Origin: Bacteroides sp.
GTDB taxonomy: Bacteria > Bacteroidota > Bacteroidia > Bacteroidales > Bacteroidaceae
Assembly: GCA_021201335.1 (NCBI GenBank)
Contig: JAJQFD010000042.1
Coordinates: 496,001 to 560,000 of the forward strand
Length of the DNA stretch: 64,000 nt
Direction: 5' to 3'
How positions within the stretch are numbered: the first letter of the stretch is position 1; each line of letters starts with the position of its first letter. Positions 19,969 through 30,523 of this stretch are shown piece by piece. Under the pieces are notes generated by a model. The model was given only the letters and a program-made list of their open reading frames with translations. It was not told the origin of the DNA and made no database searches. The position numbers were made by a program, and so were the translations under genes.

Positions 19969-20526
19969 TTACTCTACTAAAACTTTTACCTTATAATTGC
20001 GTGTAAAAGCTCTTACCTCATAATCCTTTGTCTGACTGTTTGTATTATTATCGGGGTGAGATATTTCACCACTGGTCGGATTAAATGTATAAAGGCTGAA
20101 AGCTCCTTTTTTACCCGAAGAAAGTGTTTTTACATAAATATCTTTCACTCCTTTTTCTGCTTTCGGAAATTCCATTTTAAAACCACCATCCGCATCGGGA
20201 GTTAAGGTAGTTCCAGATGAATCTACAATTTCATAGTCTCTTCCAATATTCAATGTATCGGCAGAAGAAATATAATAATATACTGTCACATCGTAGGAAC
20301 GTGTGCGTTCGCTATGAAATTGAACAGGAACTTTAACTGTCTCTCCTTGTTTAACCTTATACTCAACTTTGTTGTTGTTGAAGTCACCAGTAGTCTGTCC
20401 CCAGTTCTCAAAGCCAAAATAGTAAATATGCTCCATAGCCGGATCGCCATTGCCCCATTCATCACTGTCACAGGCTGTGAATGAAAAGCAGATGGCCAGG
20501 AGTAAAAATGCAAATATCTTTTTCAT
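19969..20526 (-). CDS. Surface lipoprotein in SusE/F position, unknown family
   Basis: A 185-residue protein with a lipoprotein signal (MKKIFAFLLLAICFSFTACDSDE; Cys at about 19, with an Asp-rich stretch after it, as in exported Bacteroidetes surface lipoproteins). The rest looks beta-rich and repeats no known catalytic motif. It follows the susD-like gene by 20 bases, the position of SusE/SusF-like glycan-binding proteins, so a role in capturing the glycan at the cell surface is inferred. I do not recognise the family with confidence. About 700 bases of non-coding repeat follow it. Confidence 0.75.
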   Translation of the reverse strand: MKKIFAFLLLAICFSFTACDSDEWGNGDPAMEHIYYFGFENWGQTTGDFNNNKVEYKVKQGETVKVPVQFHSERTRSYDVTVYYYISSADTLNIGRDYEIVDSSGTTLTPDADGGFKMEFPKAEKGVKDIYVKTLSSGKKGAFSLYTFNPTSGEISHPDNNTNSQTKDYEVRAFTRNYKVKVLVE

Positions 20527-20546
20527 AATTTATATGTTTATTGTTA

Positions 20547-22206
20547 TTAGTTTTCCCAACCAGGATTTTGAGTTATGGCACCATTGGTTAATGCAATTTC
20601 CTTCGTTGGAATGGGGTATAAGTAATCTCTTTCCGGATTAAATTTACGGGAGTCTTCGAGTTCAATCACATACATATCTTTCTGGTCATATACCTTTTTA
20701 CCATTCAACATACCATTTTCATCGGTTAAGCGGTTTTCCAGATTCTTCCTTTCTTTAGAGGTTTCGTCATCCACAAACCTAGCTCCTATAATATTAGTGG
20801 GCAGTACTTTCTCGGCAATCTTCCAGCGGATGATGTCATCGTAACGAAATCCTTCATCCAGTAACTCCACTGTTCTTTCCCGACGAATCTCTTCCAGCAT
20901 ATCCAATGCGTTTTTGGTAACAAACTCATTCGTTAGTTTAGCATCAAATCCGGCTCGGTCACGTAGAGCGTTTACCGTAAGGTTAAGTTGTGAATCTGTA
21001 ATTGAACCATTGTATTCATAGAGGGCTTCCGCATAAGTAATCAGTACTTCTCCATAACGAATCAGCATTTTATCAACACTTTCCCGGCTTGTAGTAGACC
21101 ATTCTTCCAACATGAATCCTTTTTTCAGTGAATAACCATTTCCGTGCTGATTATCGAAAGGTACGTAATTTCCCTTATATGCTTTTTCACCAATCTTGAA
21201 CGCAGTCATCGATAAACGCGGGTCTCTTTTCACGAAAACATCATCAAAACTGGTTTCCGTTACAATTCGTAAAGGTGACTTTTCGCGCGGAAGTCCGTCT
21301 TCATACAAAAAAAAGGTCTACCATCTGGCGGGTAATGGAAACGGAGTTTTCCATTCCTCTTGAGTTACTGTGATAAACGGTTGGGGTACCATTCGGCCCA
21401 TATACTTTCACAAAGATGTTTTCTTTGTTTCCGGAACCTTCTCCATCAAAGTAGAACAATGTCTGGAAGTCGGGGAATAACTCATGCCCTTCTTTCATTA
21501 CGAGTTCAACGGCATCGATGGATTTCTTCAGATGATTCCTCGCATCTCCCTCCAGGTTATGGTATTTAGTGAGAGTACCTACATAAAGTCCGATACGTGC
21601 GGTTAATGCCAGTGCGGCAGAACGAGTCGCCCGGCCCCAATCGGCTTCGGGTAGATTTGCACGGGTGGGCAACCACTCGGCAGCAAACTCCAGGTCTTCA
21701 TAACATTGGGCAATTACATCTTCACGGCTATCCCTTCCCTTGAATATTTCCGGATAATCGGTTCCATCAAAGGATCTTAAAATTAAGGGAACACCACCAT
21801 ATTTCTTCACCAGTCCAAAGTAATGGTAGGCCCGGAAGAAGCGGGCTTCTGCCAGCCAACGGTTTTTGTTTTCCTGTGGTATTTCTACGTTGACTGATTT
21901 ATCGATAATATTATTGGATACATAAATCCGTCTAAAAGGATCTCTCCATTCCACACTATCCTTTAAGGTGGAGAGAGACCAACTTCCTGATGAAATAGCA
22001 TCACTCGCCGTCTTTACCAATTCATCGGAACGGCTATCGTGTGAGAATCCCTCTAACTGATTATACAAACGGTTACAAGCACCCCGCAGGTCTTTTTCGG
22101 TTCTCCAGAAATCAAGATCTGTCAGAATGGTTTCCGGCAATCTGTTCAACTCGCAGGAAGTGATAAACACGACAGATAGGAGGAGTAATATAGTTATTTT
22201 TTTCAT
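20547..22206 (-). pseudogene. SusD-like glycan-binding lipoprotein, frameshifted
   Basis: The N-terminal frame (ATG at 22206) has a lipoprotein signal (LLLSVVFITSCELNRLPE) and TPR-like SusD sequence with WLAEARFFRAYHYF, the family's hallmark. It stops at 21301 after QMVDLFFV. The next frame continues with YEDGLPREKSPLRI and the C-terminal RRERTVELLDEGFRYDDIIRW and PIPTKEIALTNG signatures. Removing one base from the eight-A run at 21307-21314 restores a SusD of about 553 residues. SusD caps the SusC channel and binds oligosaccharide at the cell surface. All conserved segments are present, so the gene is probably functional and the break may be a sequencing artefact. Confidence 0.9.
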
Positions 22207-22219
22207 GTTCTTCTACGAT

Positions 22220-25200
22220 TTAAAATGTAACATTCAGTCCCACTGTCCAGGTGCGGAAGAAGGGATAATAGTTGGCTTTGACTTTGTTTTCTACTTCCGG
22301 GTCGAATACAGACAGCATGTTGGTATGTTCCCAAACATCTGCTCCCGATACATACACTCTAAGTCTTTCCATTATATTCTTTCTTACAGGAATGGTGTAT
22401 CTCAGCGTAACGTTTTTCAAACGGATGTAAGAAGCATCCTGTACCCACTTATCAGAAGGATGGAAATTAAAGGTTTCCTGATTGTTGTAGTTGTACAATC
22501 GGGGCCAGTAAGCATTCTGATTGTCTTCTGTCCAATAATCGCGGTGCACTGTCCAAGGCATTAAAGACGTTTGACTTAATGGAGCCATCGTGCCTGCTTC
22601 CACCAACACTTTCCGTTTAGCAACTCCCTGGAACATCATGGAGAAATCGAAGTTCTTCCATTGTACTCCGAGGTTCAAACCATACAGGTAACGTCCGGTA
22701 GTATTTCCTAAACAAACCAGGTCACCCGGAGAGTCTGGCGTTTTATCTCCTGCGCCTATTGCATATTTATTATCTCTTTGAGAAACGTATTTTACATCCC
22801 CACCGGCAATCTTACCATCCTGAAAAGTTGAGTAACCCGGATTGGCTTCTTTAAACTTCAGGTATTCATCACGGCTCTTCCAGTATCCATCTGTTTTATA
22901 TCCCCAAATGGTATTTATTGGGTAACCTTCTAATGCTTCTACCGTACCTGGCTCAATGAGGTTTGTTCCATTGTAATTCGTCAGTTTATTGTCACTGTCA
23001 GAAATATTAAAACTTACCTGGTAACTTACTTCTTTGATTTTGTCTTTCCATCCGATTTCGAATTCCCAACCCCATACTTTCAAGTCACCTATATTGGCTT
23101 TGGGTACTTTGATACCAATCTGTTCCGGCAGGTTGACATTAATGAGCATGTTATTGTTGTATTTCCAGTAATAATCTGCAGTAATATTCAGCTTATTGTT
23201 AAACAACCCCAGATCGATACCGATATTGGTTGTTTGAATGATCTCCCATGTTTTATACTTCGATGCCAACACATCCTGATAATAATAACTTTCGCCCAGA
23301 TGCACATTATTACTCATCAAGGTCAGATAGTCATATTCACCCATTACGGCACCATTTCCAAGTTGTCCCCACGAAGCACGTGCTTTCAAATTGCTAATCG
23401 CTTCCACATTAAACCACTTTTCTTCATTGATTCTCCAGGCTCCGGAGAAAGAAGGGAACGCTTTCCAACGTTTATCCGGGTTTAAGCGGGAACTACCATC
23501 ATACCGCAAATTGGCTTCTAACAGATAGCGGTCGTTAAAGTTGTAATTGATACGGCCAAAATAAGACATCATAGACCAGGCAGGAATATTATCCTTGAGC
23601 GTAGAGTTACCGGCTACGGAAGTGTCATAATAGTTAAAGGAAAAGAAGTCATTCGAAAGCAGATTCTTAGCAGTTCCTTCAATCTCGTCCTTTTTGTAGT
23701 TCTCATAACTGGCTCCGCCTAATATGCTGAAGGAGTGTTTTCCGAAATCCATATCATAGGTAGCAATGGCTTCAAAAAGATCCTGGTAATCGGAGTTTTT
23801 CTTTTTCTTCAATTCATTGGGACTGTTTACCTGAAACCTAACAGTTGTTCCGAGACGATCGTTCCAAACCAAATGACGTTTTGTTACTTGTTCCGAGTAA
23901 TAACCGGCTTTGCGTGAGGCACTCAGATTCAAACGCAATCCTTTCACTAGGTCTTTAATAACAAGTGTTCCCTTACCCGTAAAAGCTTCATATTTCTTTT
24001 TAGAGGCACCGGCATTTTTCATAATATCAATGGCATTGGTCTGTAAGTCACCATTGTAAGGGTTATCATTAATGTCTTCTTCCGGATTATAGATGGGTTG
24101 ACGACCCCGCACACGATACAGGCGTTCTAGTACATTTTTGGCACCAAAAGAAGATGCTTCGGTAAAGCTGCCCTGATAACTCACATTCAAGCTGAGGCTC
24201 ATGTACTTATTTAAATCGGAATTAATCTTGGCACGCAGGTTGAAACGCTCGTTGCCATCGGGTCCATATTTCAGTAATCCGTTTTTCTGGTAGTAGTTAC
24301 CCGATATGAGGTAATTCAAGTCTTTCGATCCCCCACTTACGGAGATAGAGTGATTATGCTGAGTGGTATAGTCGCGAGTTCCGGCATCTACCCAGTTGGT
24401 CGCTTCAAAGAAATCCCAACGGCCATTCGGATTCGGACGGTAATTGAAGTTAGGATTGCCTATCCAAGAACCTTGTTCTTCACTCCATTCCGGACTTCCG
24501 CCGGTGTTGATACGAGACTCATCAATGAACCGTTGTTCCTCCCATGCAGGAAGACGTTCGGGCATATTCCCTGGCGTGTTAACTGCAAAATAACCATTGT
24601 AAGAGATTTTAGGTTTACCAGACTGACCGTTTTTGGTGGTTACCAATACTACCCCTGCCGCAGCACGGGCTCCGTAAATGGCTGAAGCTGCTGCATCCTT
24701 CAATACGGAAATAGATTCGATATCACCTGGGTTAACGAGCGTCAAATCACCTTCTACACCATCAATAAGAACGAGAGTCTCTGTCTTGTTGAGGGAAGAA
24801 TAACCACGAATACGCATACCGGACGTTTCTGATCCGGGCTCACCACTGGTACGTAGCACCGCTACACCGGGCAACTCACCTTGTAAAGCCGTTAACACGT
24901 CGGATGCCGGTTTAGACGCAATTACATCCCCATCGATAGCAGACACAGAACCCGAAAGGTTTACTTTCTTCTGAATACCATATCCTACCACAACTACTTC
25001 ATCCAAAACTTTGGAATCTTCTTTTAGCAGAATGGTAGCAGGTATCTTATTGGCTGGCAATTCGATTGTCAGATACCCCATATAAGAAATTGAAACAGTG
25101 GAATTAGAATTTACTCTTAAAGTAAAATTTCCATCAAGATCGGTAATAACACCATTGGTTGTTCCCTTCTCTACAACGGAAACACCAATCAATGGCTCCT

Positions 25201-25333
25201 GTAGGGTGGCATCCAGGATCTGTCCCCGGATATCGACCATGTTTTGTGCGAAAAGATTTAAGGGGGAAAGCAAACAGATAAAGCTCAATAGCAGGAAATG
25301 AAATGCTCCCCGTAATAAAGGTTTCTTTTTCAT
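22220..25333 (-). CDS. SusC-like TonB-dependent outer-membrane transporter
   Basis: A 1037-residue protein of full SusC length. It has a signal peptide (to about residue 30), a carboxypeptidase D regulatory-like domain (VDIRGQILDATLQEPLIGVSV), a DEVVVVGYGIQKK TonB-box/plug junction, a plug domain with ETLVLIDGVEGDL and ESISVLKDAAASAIYGARAA, and a long beta-barrel ending in an aromatic residue (VGLNVTF). It imports oligosaccharides through the outer membrane using TonB energy and pairs with the SusD gene 13 bases downstream. It is the first gene of the minus-strand PUL operon, divergent from the regulator. Confidence 0.96.
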   Translation of the reverse strand: MKKKPLLRGAFHFLLLSFICLLSPLNLFAQNMVDIRGQILDATLQEPLIGVSVVEKGTTNGVITDLDGNFTLRVNSNSTVSISYMGYLTIELPANKIPATILLKEDSKVLDEVVVVGYGIQKKVNLSGSVSAIDGDVIASKPASDVLTALQGELPGVAVLRTSGEPGSETSGMRIRGYSSLNKTETLVLIDGVEGDLTLVNPGDIESISVLKDAAASAIYGARAAAGVVLVTTKNGQSGKPKISYNGYFAVNTPGNMPERLPAWEEQRFIDESRINTGGSPEWSEEQGSWIGNPNFNYRPNPNGRWDFFEATNWVDAGTRDYTTQHNHSISVSGGSKDLNYLISGNYYQKNGLLKYGPDGNERFNLRAKINSDLNKYMSLSLNVSYQGSFTEASSFGAKNVLERLYRVRGRQPIYNPEEDINDNPYNGDLQTNAIDIMKNAGASKKKYEAFTGKGTLVIKDLVKGLRLNLSASRKAGYYSEQVTKRHLVWNDRLGTTVRFQVNSPNELKKKKNSDYQDLFEAIATYDMDFGKHSFSILGGASYENYKKDEIEGTAKNLLSNDFFSFNYYDTSVAGNSTLKDNIPAWSMMSYFGRINYNFNDRYLLEANLRYDGSSRLNPDKRWKAFPSFSGAWRINEEKWFNVEAISNLKARASWGQLGNGAVMGEYDYLTLMSNNVHLGESYYYQDVLASKYKTWEIIQTTNIGIDLGLFNNKLNITADYYWKYNNNMLINVNLPEQIGIKVPKANIGDLKVWGWEFEIGWKDKIKEVSYQVSFNISDSDNKLTNYNGTNLIEPGTVEALEGYPINTIWGYKTDGYWKSRDEYLKFKEANPGYSTFQDGKIAGGDVKYVSQRDNKYAIGAGDKTPDSPGDLVCLGNTTGRYLYGLNLGVQWKNFDFSMMFQGVAKRKVLVEAGTMAPLSQTSLMPWTVHRDYWTEDNQNAYWPRLYNYNNQETFNFHPSDKWVQDASYIRLKNVTLRYTIPVRKNIMERLRVYVSGADVWEHTNMLSVFDPEVENKVKANYYPFFRTWTVGLNVTF

Positions 25334-25653
25334 AATAAATAGATTGTTAATTGAACGATAACATTTATTTGTTATAATGCAAATATGTGTTTAAAAAGAA
25401 ACTAAATCACTAAAAGTACTACAACAAAAACTCATGTGAAAGTAAGATAGAGTACATCTACACTTTCTCTATCTCAAAAAATAGAGCTTATAATCAGTAT
25501 TTTACAAATAATTTCACCACATCTGATCCATTACGATTTCAGAGGAATGATGTACTCACTGACCACAGGATTTAGAACAAAACGATTAATCTGTCCCAAC
25601 ATTATGTGACTTTAAAGGATTATCATTACTTTTGATATTTGATTACTTAAACT
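25334..25653. promoter_or_regulatory. Divergent PUL control region between susC and the regulator
   Basis: This 320-base AT-rich gap holds the promoters of both directions. On the plus strand TACTTTTG (25627-25634) is an exact TAnnTTTG box 19 bases before the regulator ATG. On the minus strand CATATTTG (25380-25387) is one mismatch from the box and lies about 47 bases before susC. No clear operator repeat is visible. Confidence 0.5.
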
Positions 25654-28509
25654 ATGAAAAAGATAACCTTATTTCTCCTATTCTTATGCTGTTACCTGGT
25701 ATGCCACGCCAACTGGCAACGATCCGTAACCAATCACAATCGCCGCATTTATAAAGCTGCCAATCAAAACTGGATGGTTGCCCAGCATCCAAATGGATGG
25801 ATGTACTTTGCAAACAATAAAGGTCTACTGGAGTTTGACGGTGTCAGCTGGAACACTTATTCCATTCATAATGCCAAAACCCGTGCAGTAAAATCCGGGA
25901 ACGACGGCAGAATCTATGTCGGTGGATTGGGGCAGTTTGGTTACTTTACGCCCAACAGCAAAGGAGGATTGGATTATACCTGCCTTTCGGATAGCCTTCA
26001 GGGAGTATCTTCAGGAAATATATGGAACATCCATGTGATTGATGATCGGGTCTATTTCCAATCAGACAGAACTGTGTTTTACCTGGAGAACGATCAAATA
26101 TACCAGATTCCTGATACGGGTGATATTGTATATTCAGCCATTGCATCCAATAAATTTTATATTGTGGGCGGTAGCGGTTTATCTATTTTAAATGGTGAGG
26201 AACTCTCTTTGATTCCCAACACGAAAGAAATAACCCAATCAAAGGTAGTGGGAATAGTTCCCTTCAAAGATAAAGTACTGATTGTCACCAGCAGACACGG
26301 CTTGTATTTATTCGACAGAAAAGAAGTCAGGAAGCATAGTACCAAGGCTGATTCCTTTTTACAAAATAACCAGTTATTTTGCAGCGCGCTAAAAGATTCT
26401 ATCCTGGCTTTGGGTTCTGTGCAGGATGGAGTATTATTGTTAAATACCGAAACCAATGAGACGGAACATTTTTCGATTACTAATGGCTTGCAAAACAAAA
26501 CCGTTCTGTCCCTGCTTTTCGACCGGGAGAATAATCTCTGGCTGGGACTGGATAATGGAATCGATTGTATCAACTTGAATGCTTCCATGTTCTTTCTATA
26601 TAGCAATAAATCGGCCATCGGGTCGGGCTATACTTCGAATTTATACAATGGCAAATTGTATCTGGGCACTAATCAAGGCTTATACGTCACAGATTATCCC
26701 ATTGTACTTAATAAAGAGACCAATCTTCAATTTGTAGAAGGTGCAGAAGGCCAGGTCTGGTCGGTACTGGCATACGATAATAAACTGTTTTGTGGAGGAG
26801 GTAACTCATTGATTGTAGTTGATAAAGATAAGATATCACGGTTGAAAGGAATAAGAGGAGTATGGTCAATCCTTCCACTGAAGAATCAACCGGATGTATT
26901 GATTGCAGGCACTTACAATGGATTATATATTCTACGGAAAGACAAACAAGGAAAATGGTTCGTTTCCCATCGGGTGGAAGGCATCAACTATTCATCCAAG
27001 ACGATGTTTATAGAGGAACTGAATAATAACATCTGGATAGCGAACAAAGAAAGCGGTCTTTATCGCGTCACTTTATCAGAGGATTTGAAAAGCGGCGCTA
27101 TCAAAAACTATAACAGCAGTCAACTGCCTGCCGGGGATAACGTGTATGTTTCACAAATTGACGACAACATAATCATTGCTTCCCGACAAGGGCTTTTCCG
27201 TTACAATGAAATCAAAGACCAGTTGGAGAAGTTTACCCCACTGGAAGAATTACTGGATGGAAACGTAGCTTATACCTATATATTACAAGATCAGTATAAG
27301 GATATCTGGTATGTAACCGATGGGATGTTGAAACTTGCCCGGTATAGTCAGGAAAAGAATACTTATATTAAGAATGAAAGCGAATCTTACCTGAAAGGAT
27401 TCCTGATCGAAGACTTTGAGCACATTCGTATTTACAATGAAAACCAAGCGGTGATTGGAACTGAAGAAGGTTTTTCACTTCTGCAATTCAATAGAAACCC
27501 TACTAAGAAATTTCCGTTAAACCTACAGATACGGAAAGTCTATCTGACCATCGGAAAAGACTCACTGGCTTACGGACGTAGCTATAGTTATGATGAAACT
27601 CCGTTAATCATCCCCTATAAATACAATTCAATACGAATTGAATACAGTGTGAATAACTATGATAAATCATTGACCACCCTTTATTCTTACCAACTGAAAG
27701 GAAGTGATAATGAAGCCTGGAGTGAATACAATGAGAATATCTCCAAAGAATATACCAACCTGAAAGAAGGAAAATATAGTTTCAACCTTAAAATTATTAC
27801 AAATAAGGACAAAGAACCTGTAATGACTTCATTCGAGTTTGAAGTACTTCCCCCTTATTACCGCACGTGGTGGGCGTATACTTTATATGCTCTGATCGCT
27901 GGAGCTTTGCTTTATTATCTCTACTTTAAACTCAGTGAACGACAACGAAAAGCGATTCAGGAAAAGAACAAAGAATTGGCACGACAAAAGGTAGAGTTTC
28001 AGAAAGAGAGTGATTTAAAAGACCAGAAAATAGATTCCTTAAAGGAAAAAAACCTGCAATCAGAACTCAAGCATAAATCGGACGAGCTGGTAAAAACCAC
28101 GTTGAACATTGTACGCAAGAATGAGATGTTGCAGGAAATTAAGAAAGAAGCAATGAGTATCTCCCGTTCCATCGACGAAGAGAACTTGCCGAATGTACGT
28201 CGGAAAATGCTACGCCTTATCGGGCACATTGATACCAATATTGAGCACGATGATGACCTTCAGGCTTTCCAAAACACCTTTGATTCTGTGCACCAGGATT
28301 TCTTCAACAAGCTGGATAGCCGTTTCCCCAATCTGAATAAGAAAGAGAAACTGCTGTGTGCTTATATTAAAATGGATTTAATGTCGAAGGAAATTGCGCC
28401 GTTAATGAATATCTCTTTAAGAGGAGTGGAGATCAGTCGTTACCGGCTACGGAAGAAACTGGAACTGAGTCCGGAAGCAAATCTAGCGGATTTTCTGCAG
28501 AAATTGTGA
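25654..28509 (+). CDS. SusR-type membrane-spanning PUL regulator (propeller, Y_Y_Y, HTH)
   Basis: A 951-residue protein: signal peptide (MKKITLFLLFLCCYLVCHA); two-component-regulator-type beta-propeller repeats to about residue 600 (DRENNLWLGLDNGI, DQYKDIWYVTDG); a triple-Tyr Y_Y_Y domain about 655-735; one membrane helix near 745-765 (WWAYTLYALIAGALLYYLYF); a coiled coil; and a C-terminal LuxR-like helix-turn-helix (MSKEIAPLMNISLRGVEISRYRLRKKL). It lacks histidine kinase and receiver domains, so it matches SusR rather than hybrid two-component systems. It would sense oligosaccharide in the periplasm and switch on the divergent susC operon. Confidence 0.92.
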   Translation: MKKITLFLLFLCCYLVCHANWQRSVTNHNRRIYKAANQNWMVAQHPNGWMYFANNKGLLEFDGVSWNTYSIHNAKTRAVKSGNDGRIYVGGLGQFGYFTPNSKGGLDYTCLSDSLQGVSSGNIWNIHVIDDRVYFQSDRTVFYLENDQIYQIPDTGDIVYSAIASNKFYIVGGSGLSILNGEELSLIPNTKEITQSKVVGIVPFKDKVLIVTSRHGLYLFDRKEVRKHSTKADSFLQNNQLFCSALKDSILALGSVQDGVLLLNTETNETEHFSITNGLQNKTVLSLLFDRENNLWLGLDNGIDCINLNASMFFLYSNKSAIGSGYTSNLYNGKLYLGTNQGLYVTDYPIVLNKETNLQFVEGAEGQVWSVLAYDNKLFCGGGNSLIVVDKDKISRLKGIRGVWSILPLKNQPDVLIAGTYNGLYILRKDKQGKWFVSHRVEGINYSSKTMFIEELNNNIWIANKESGLYRVTLSEDLKSGAIKNYNSSQLPAGDNVYVSQIDDNIIIASRQGLFRYNEIKDQLEKFTPLEELLDGNVAYTYILQDQYKDIWYVTDGMLKLARYSQEKNTYIKNESESYLKGFLIEDFEHIRIYNENQAVIGTEEGFSLLQFNRNPTKKFPLNLQIRKVYLTIGKDSLAYGRSYSYDETPLIIPYKYNSIRIEYSVNNYDKSLTTLYSYQLKGSDNEAWSEYNENISKEYTNLKEGKYSFNLKIITNKDKEPVMTSFEFEVLPPYYRTWWAYTLYALIAGALLYYLYFKLSERQRKAIQEKNKELARQKVEFQKESDLKDQKIDSLKEKNLQSELKHKSDELVKTTLNIVRKNEMLQEIKKEAMSISRSIDEENLPNVRRKMLRLIGHIDTNIEHDDDLQAFQNTFDSVHQDFFNKLDSRFPNLNKKEKLLCAYIKMDLMSKEIAPLMNISLRGVEISRYRLRKKLELSPEANLADFLQKL

Positions 28510-28724
28510 CCGGTTACAACCTTCGGATTTACCCTTCAGATACCTCCCACCATTTCGGTAAGAGGCCTTATGCGGGGTTTATTATGCGTTCTTAGGTTTA
28601 CGTCTTGCCCAACCTTCTTCACTAAAATCAGGCTCATCCTTCTGAAAGAATTGTTGCCAGTTATCAGTCTTTTGAGGGCCACGGGCCGTTGTATGGCCCC
28701 GTTCGGAGCGGGCAGGTTTACCGT

Positions 28725-30440
28725 TTACTTTTTTTTACTTTTAAGGTCTCGGCTACCACTACCAGATGAACTGCGGGTACTCTTGTTTTCGTCACCTGCT
28801 ACTTCAACGGTAATCTTCCGACCTGAAAATTCGGCTTTATTGAGGGCTTTCACAACCATTTGTGCCTGCTTTTCATCTACTTCAAAGAAAGAAAAGCTTT
28901 TCATCAAATCAATTCGGCCAATACGTACGCGTCTGGAAGTGTTTTTGTTCACCAGGTCAATAAGTTGATGGGCGAAGAAACTGTCGGCTTTTCCCAGACT
29001 GATGAAAAGGCGGGTAAATCCGGCTTCTGCGTTACGGCCGTTCTTTCCTTTATCTCCGTCTCTTCGGGTGCGGATATCTCTATCTCTGCTGGTTCTATCA
29101 ATACGGCTGTCAGATGGTATTTCAATTTCTTCCCGGTCACGGTAGTATTCCAGAAAACGATTAAATTCGATGGAAACCATCCGTTTGATGATATCTTCTT
29201 TGTCCAGCCATTCCAGTTTACGATAAATAGCAGGCATATAGTCAGCGATTTCGTCTTCGCTTACCTTTACCTTTTCTACATCATCGATTACTTTCAACAA
29301 CTGTTTCTCACAGATTTGTTTATTGGTAGGCATTACTCCCACCTCAAACTTCTTACCCATAATTCTCTCTATCTCACGCATCTTACCCTTTTCACGGAGG
29401 TTAATGATGGCGATAGAAGTTCCGGTTTTCCCTGCGCGACCCGTACGACCACTGCGGTGGGTATAACTTTCGGTATCATCAGGTAGCCCGTAATTAATAA
29501 CGTGCGTCAAATCGTCTACATCCAATCCGCGGGCAGCTACATCGGTTGCTACCAGAATCTGAATGTTACGAATACGGAATTTCTGCATTACTGCATCCCG
29601 TTGAACCTGCGATAACTCTCCGTGCAAGGAGTCTGCATTATAACCATCCTGCATCAATTTATCAGCAATCTCCTGGGTTTCTTTCCGGGTACGGCAGAAG
29701 ATGATTCCATATATTTGCGGGTAGTAATCGGCAATACGTTTGAGTGCAGCATATTTATCTTTGGCATGTACGGTGTACACAATATGCTTCACGTTGTTGG
29801 CTCCCTCGTTCTTACGTCCGATGGTAATTTCTTTCGCATTGCGAAGATATTTGCGGGAAATCCGTGCGATCTCCGGACTCATGGTCGCGGAGAACAAAAG
29901 GGTATTCCGGTCTTCGGGAACATCTGCAAGGATGGCATTAATACTGTCGGTGAATCCCATATTCAGCATTTCATCGGCCTCGTCCATCACAACATTGCGA
30001 ATGGTAGCTAGCGAAACAGTTTTCCGTTCCATCAGGTCGAGCAAACGTCCGGGAGTTGCCACAATAATGTGGACACCTTTTTTCAGGCTTCGGATTTGGC
30101 TTTCGATGGAGGAGCCTCCATAAACCGGAAGTACTTTTAAACCTCGGATATATTTAGAATAGTCGTGTAAATCACCAGCTATTTGCAGACAAAGTTCACG
30201 GGTGGGACAAAGAATTAAAGATTGAGGTACTGTTCTTTCGACCTCTACTTTTTGGATAATCGGCAAACCAAATGCCGCTGTTTTACCTGTTCCGGTTTGC
30301 GCAAGCGCAACCACATCGTTATTTTCGCCCAACAGATAAGGTATTACTTCTTCTTGTACAGGCATGGGAGCGACGTAACCCATTTCTTCAATTGCTTTAA
30401 GTATTTCCGGGGAAACGCCTAACTCTTCAAAATTCTTCAT
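28725..30440 (-). CDS. DEAD-box RNA helicase with DbpA-type RNA-binding domain (C-terminus probably truncated by frameshift)
   Basis: The protein is 571 residues from the ATG at 30440. Helicase motifs: Q motif, AQTGTGKTA, PTRELCLQ, VMDEADEMLNMGF, SATMS, and HRSGRTGRAGK. A DbpA-like RNA-binding domain at about 475-545 (FISLGKADSFFAHQLIDLVNK) and a basic tail follow. It unwinds structured RNA in ribosome assembly or mRNA decay. The stop comes right after an eight-base run (28729-28736). Adding one base extends the protein in frame to a stop at 28582, with an FFQKDEPDFSEEGWARRKPK end that resembles the family's tail. The start at 30440 is supported by a -7 box at 30472. Confidence 0.93.
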   Translation of the reverse strand: MKNFEELGVSPEILKAIEEMGYVAPMPVQEEVIPYLLGENNDVVALAQTGTGKTAAFGLPIIQKVEVERTVPQSLILCPTRELCLQIAGDLHDYSKYIRGLKVLPVYGGSSIESQIRSLKKGVHIIVATPGRLLDLMERKTVSLATIRNVVMDEADEMLNMGFTDSINAILADVPEDRNTLLFSATMSPEIARISRKYLRNAKEITIGRKNEGANNVKHIVYTVHAKDKYAALKRIADYYPQIYGIIFCRTRKETQEIADKLMQDGYNADSLHGELSQVQRDAVMQKFRIRNIQILVATDVAARGLDVDDLTHVINYGLPDDTESYTHRSGRTGRAGKTGTSIAIINLREKGKMREIERIMGKKFEVGVMPTNKQICEKQLLKVIDDVEKVKVSEDEIADYMPAIYRKLEWLDKEDIIKRMVSIEFNRFLEYYRDREEIEIPSDSRIDRTSRDRDIRTRRDGDKGKNGRNAEAGFTRLFISLGKADSFFAHQLIDLVNKNTSRRVRIGRIDLMKSFSFFEVDEKQAQMVVKALNKAEFSGRKITVEVAGDENKSTRSSSGSGSRDLKSKKK

Positions 30441-30471
30441 TAAAATGGTGTGTATCAATAAAAATCGGGCA

Positions 30472-30479
30472 CAAAGTTA
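30472..30479 (-). promoter_or_regulatory. -7 promoter box for the DEAD-box helicase
   Basis: TAACTTTG on the minus strand, an exact TAnnTTTG match, 31 bases before the ATG at 30440. It makes the earlier ATG at 30458 nearly leaderless and therefore less likely. Confidence 0.6.
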
Positions 30480-30523
30480 CGGATAATTATTGGAATTGTA
30501 TGATTTCTTTCAGAATATTCGCC

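Noticed and set aside
28860..29486. A 208-residue plus-strand frame inside the helicase gene
   Set aside because: It is antisense to conserved DEAD-box coding sequence and its translation is low-information; a shadow frame.
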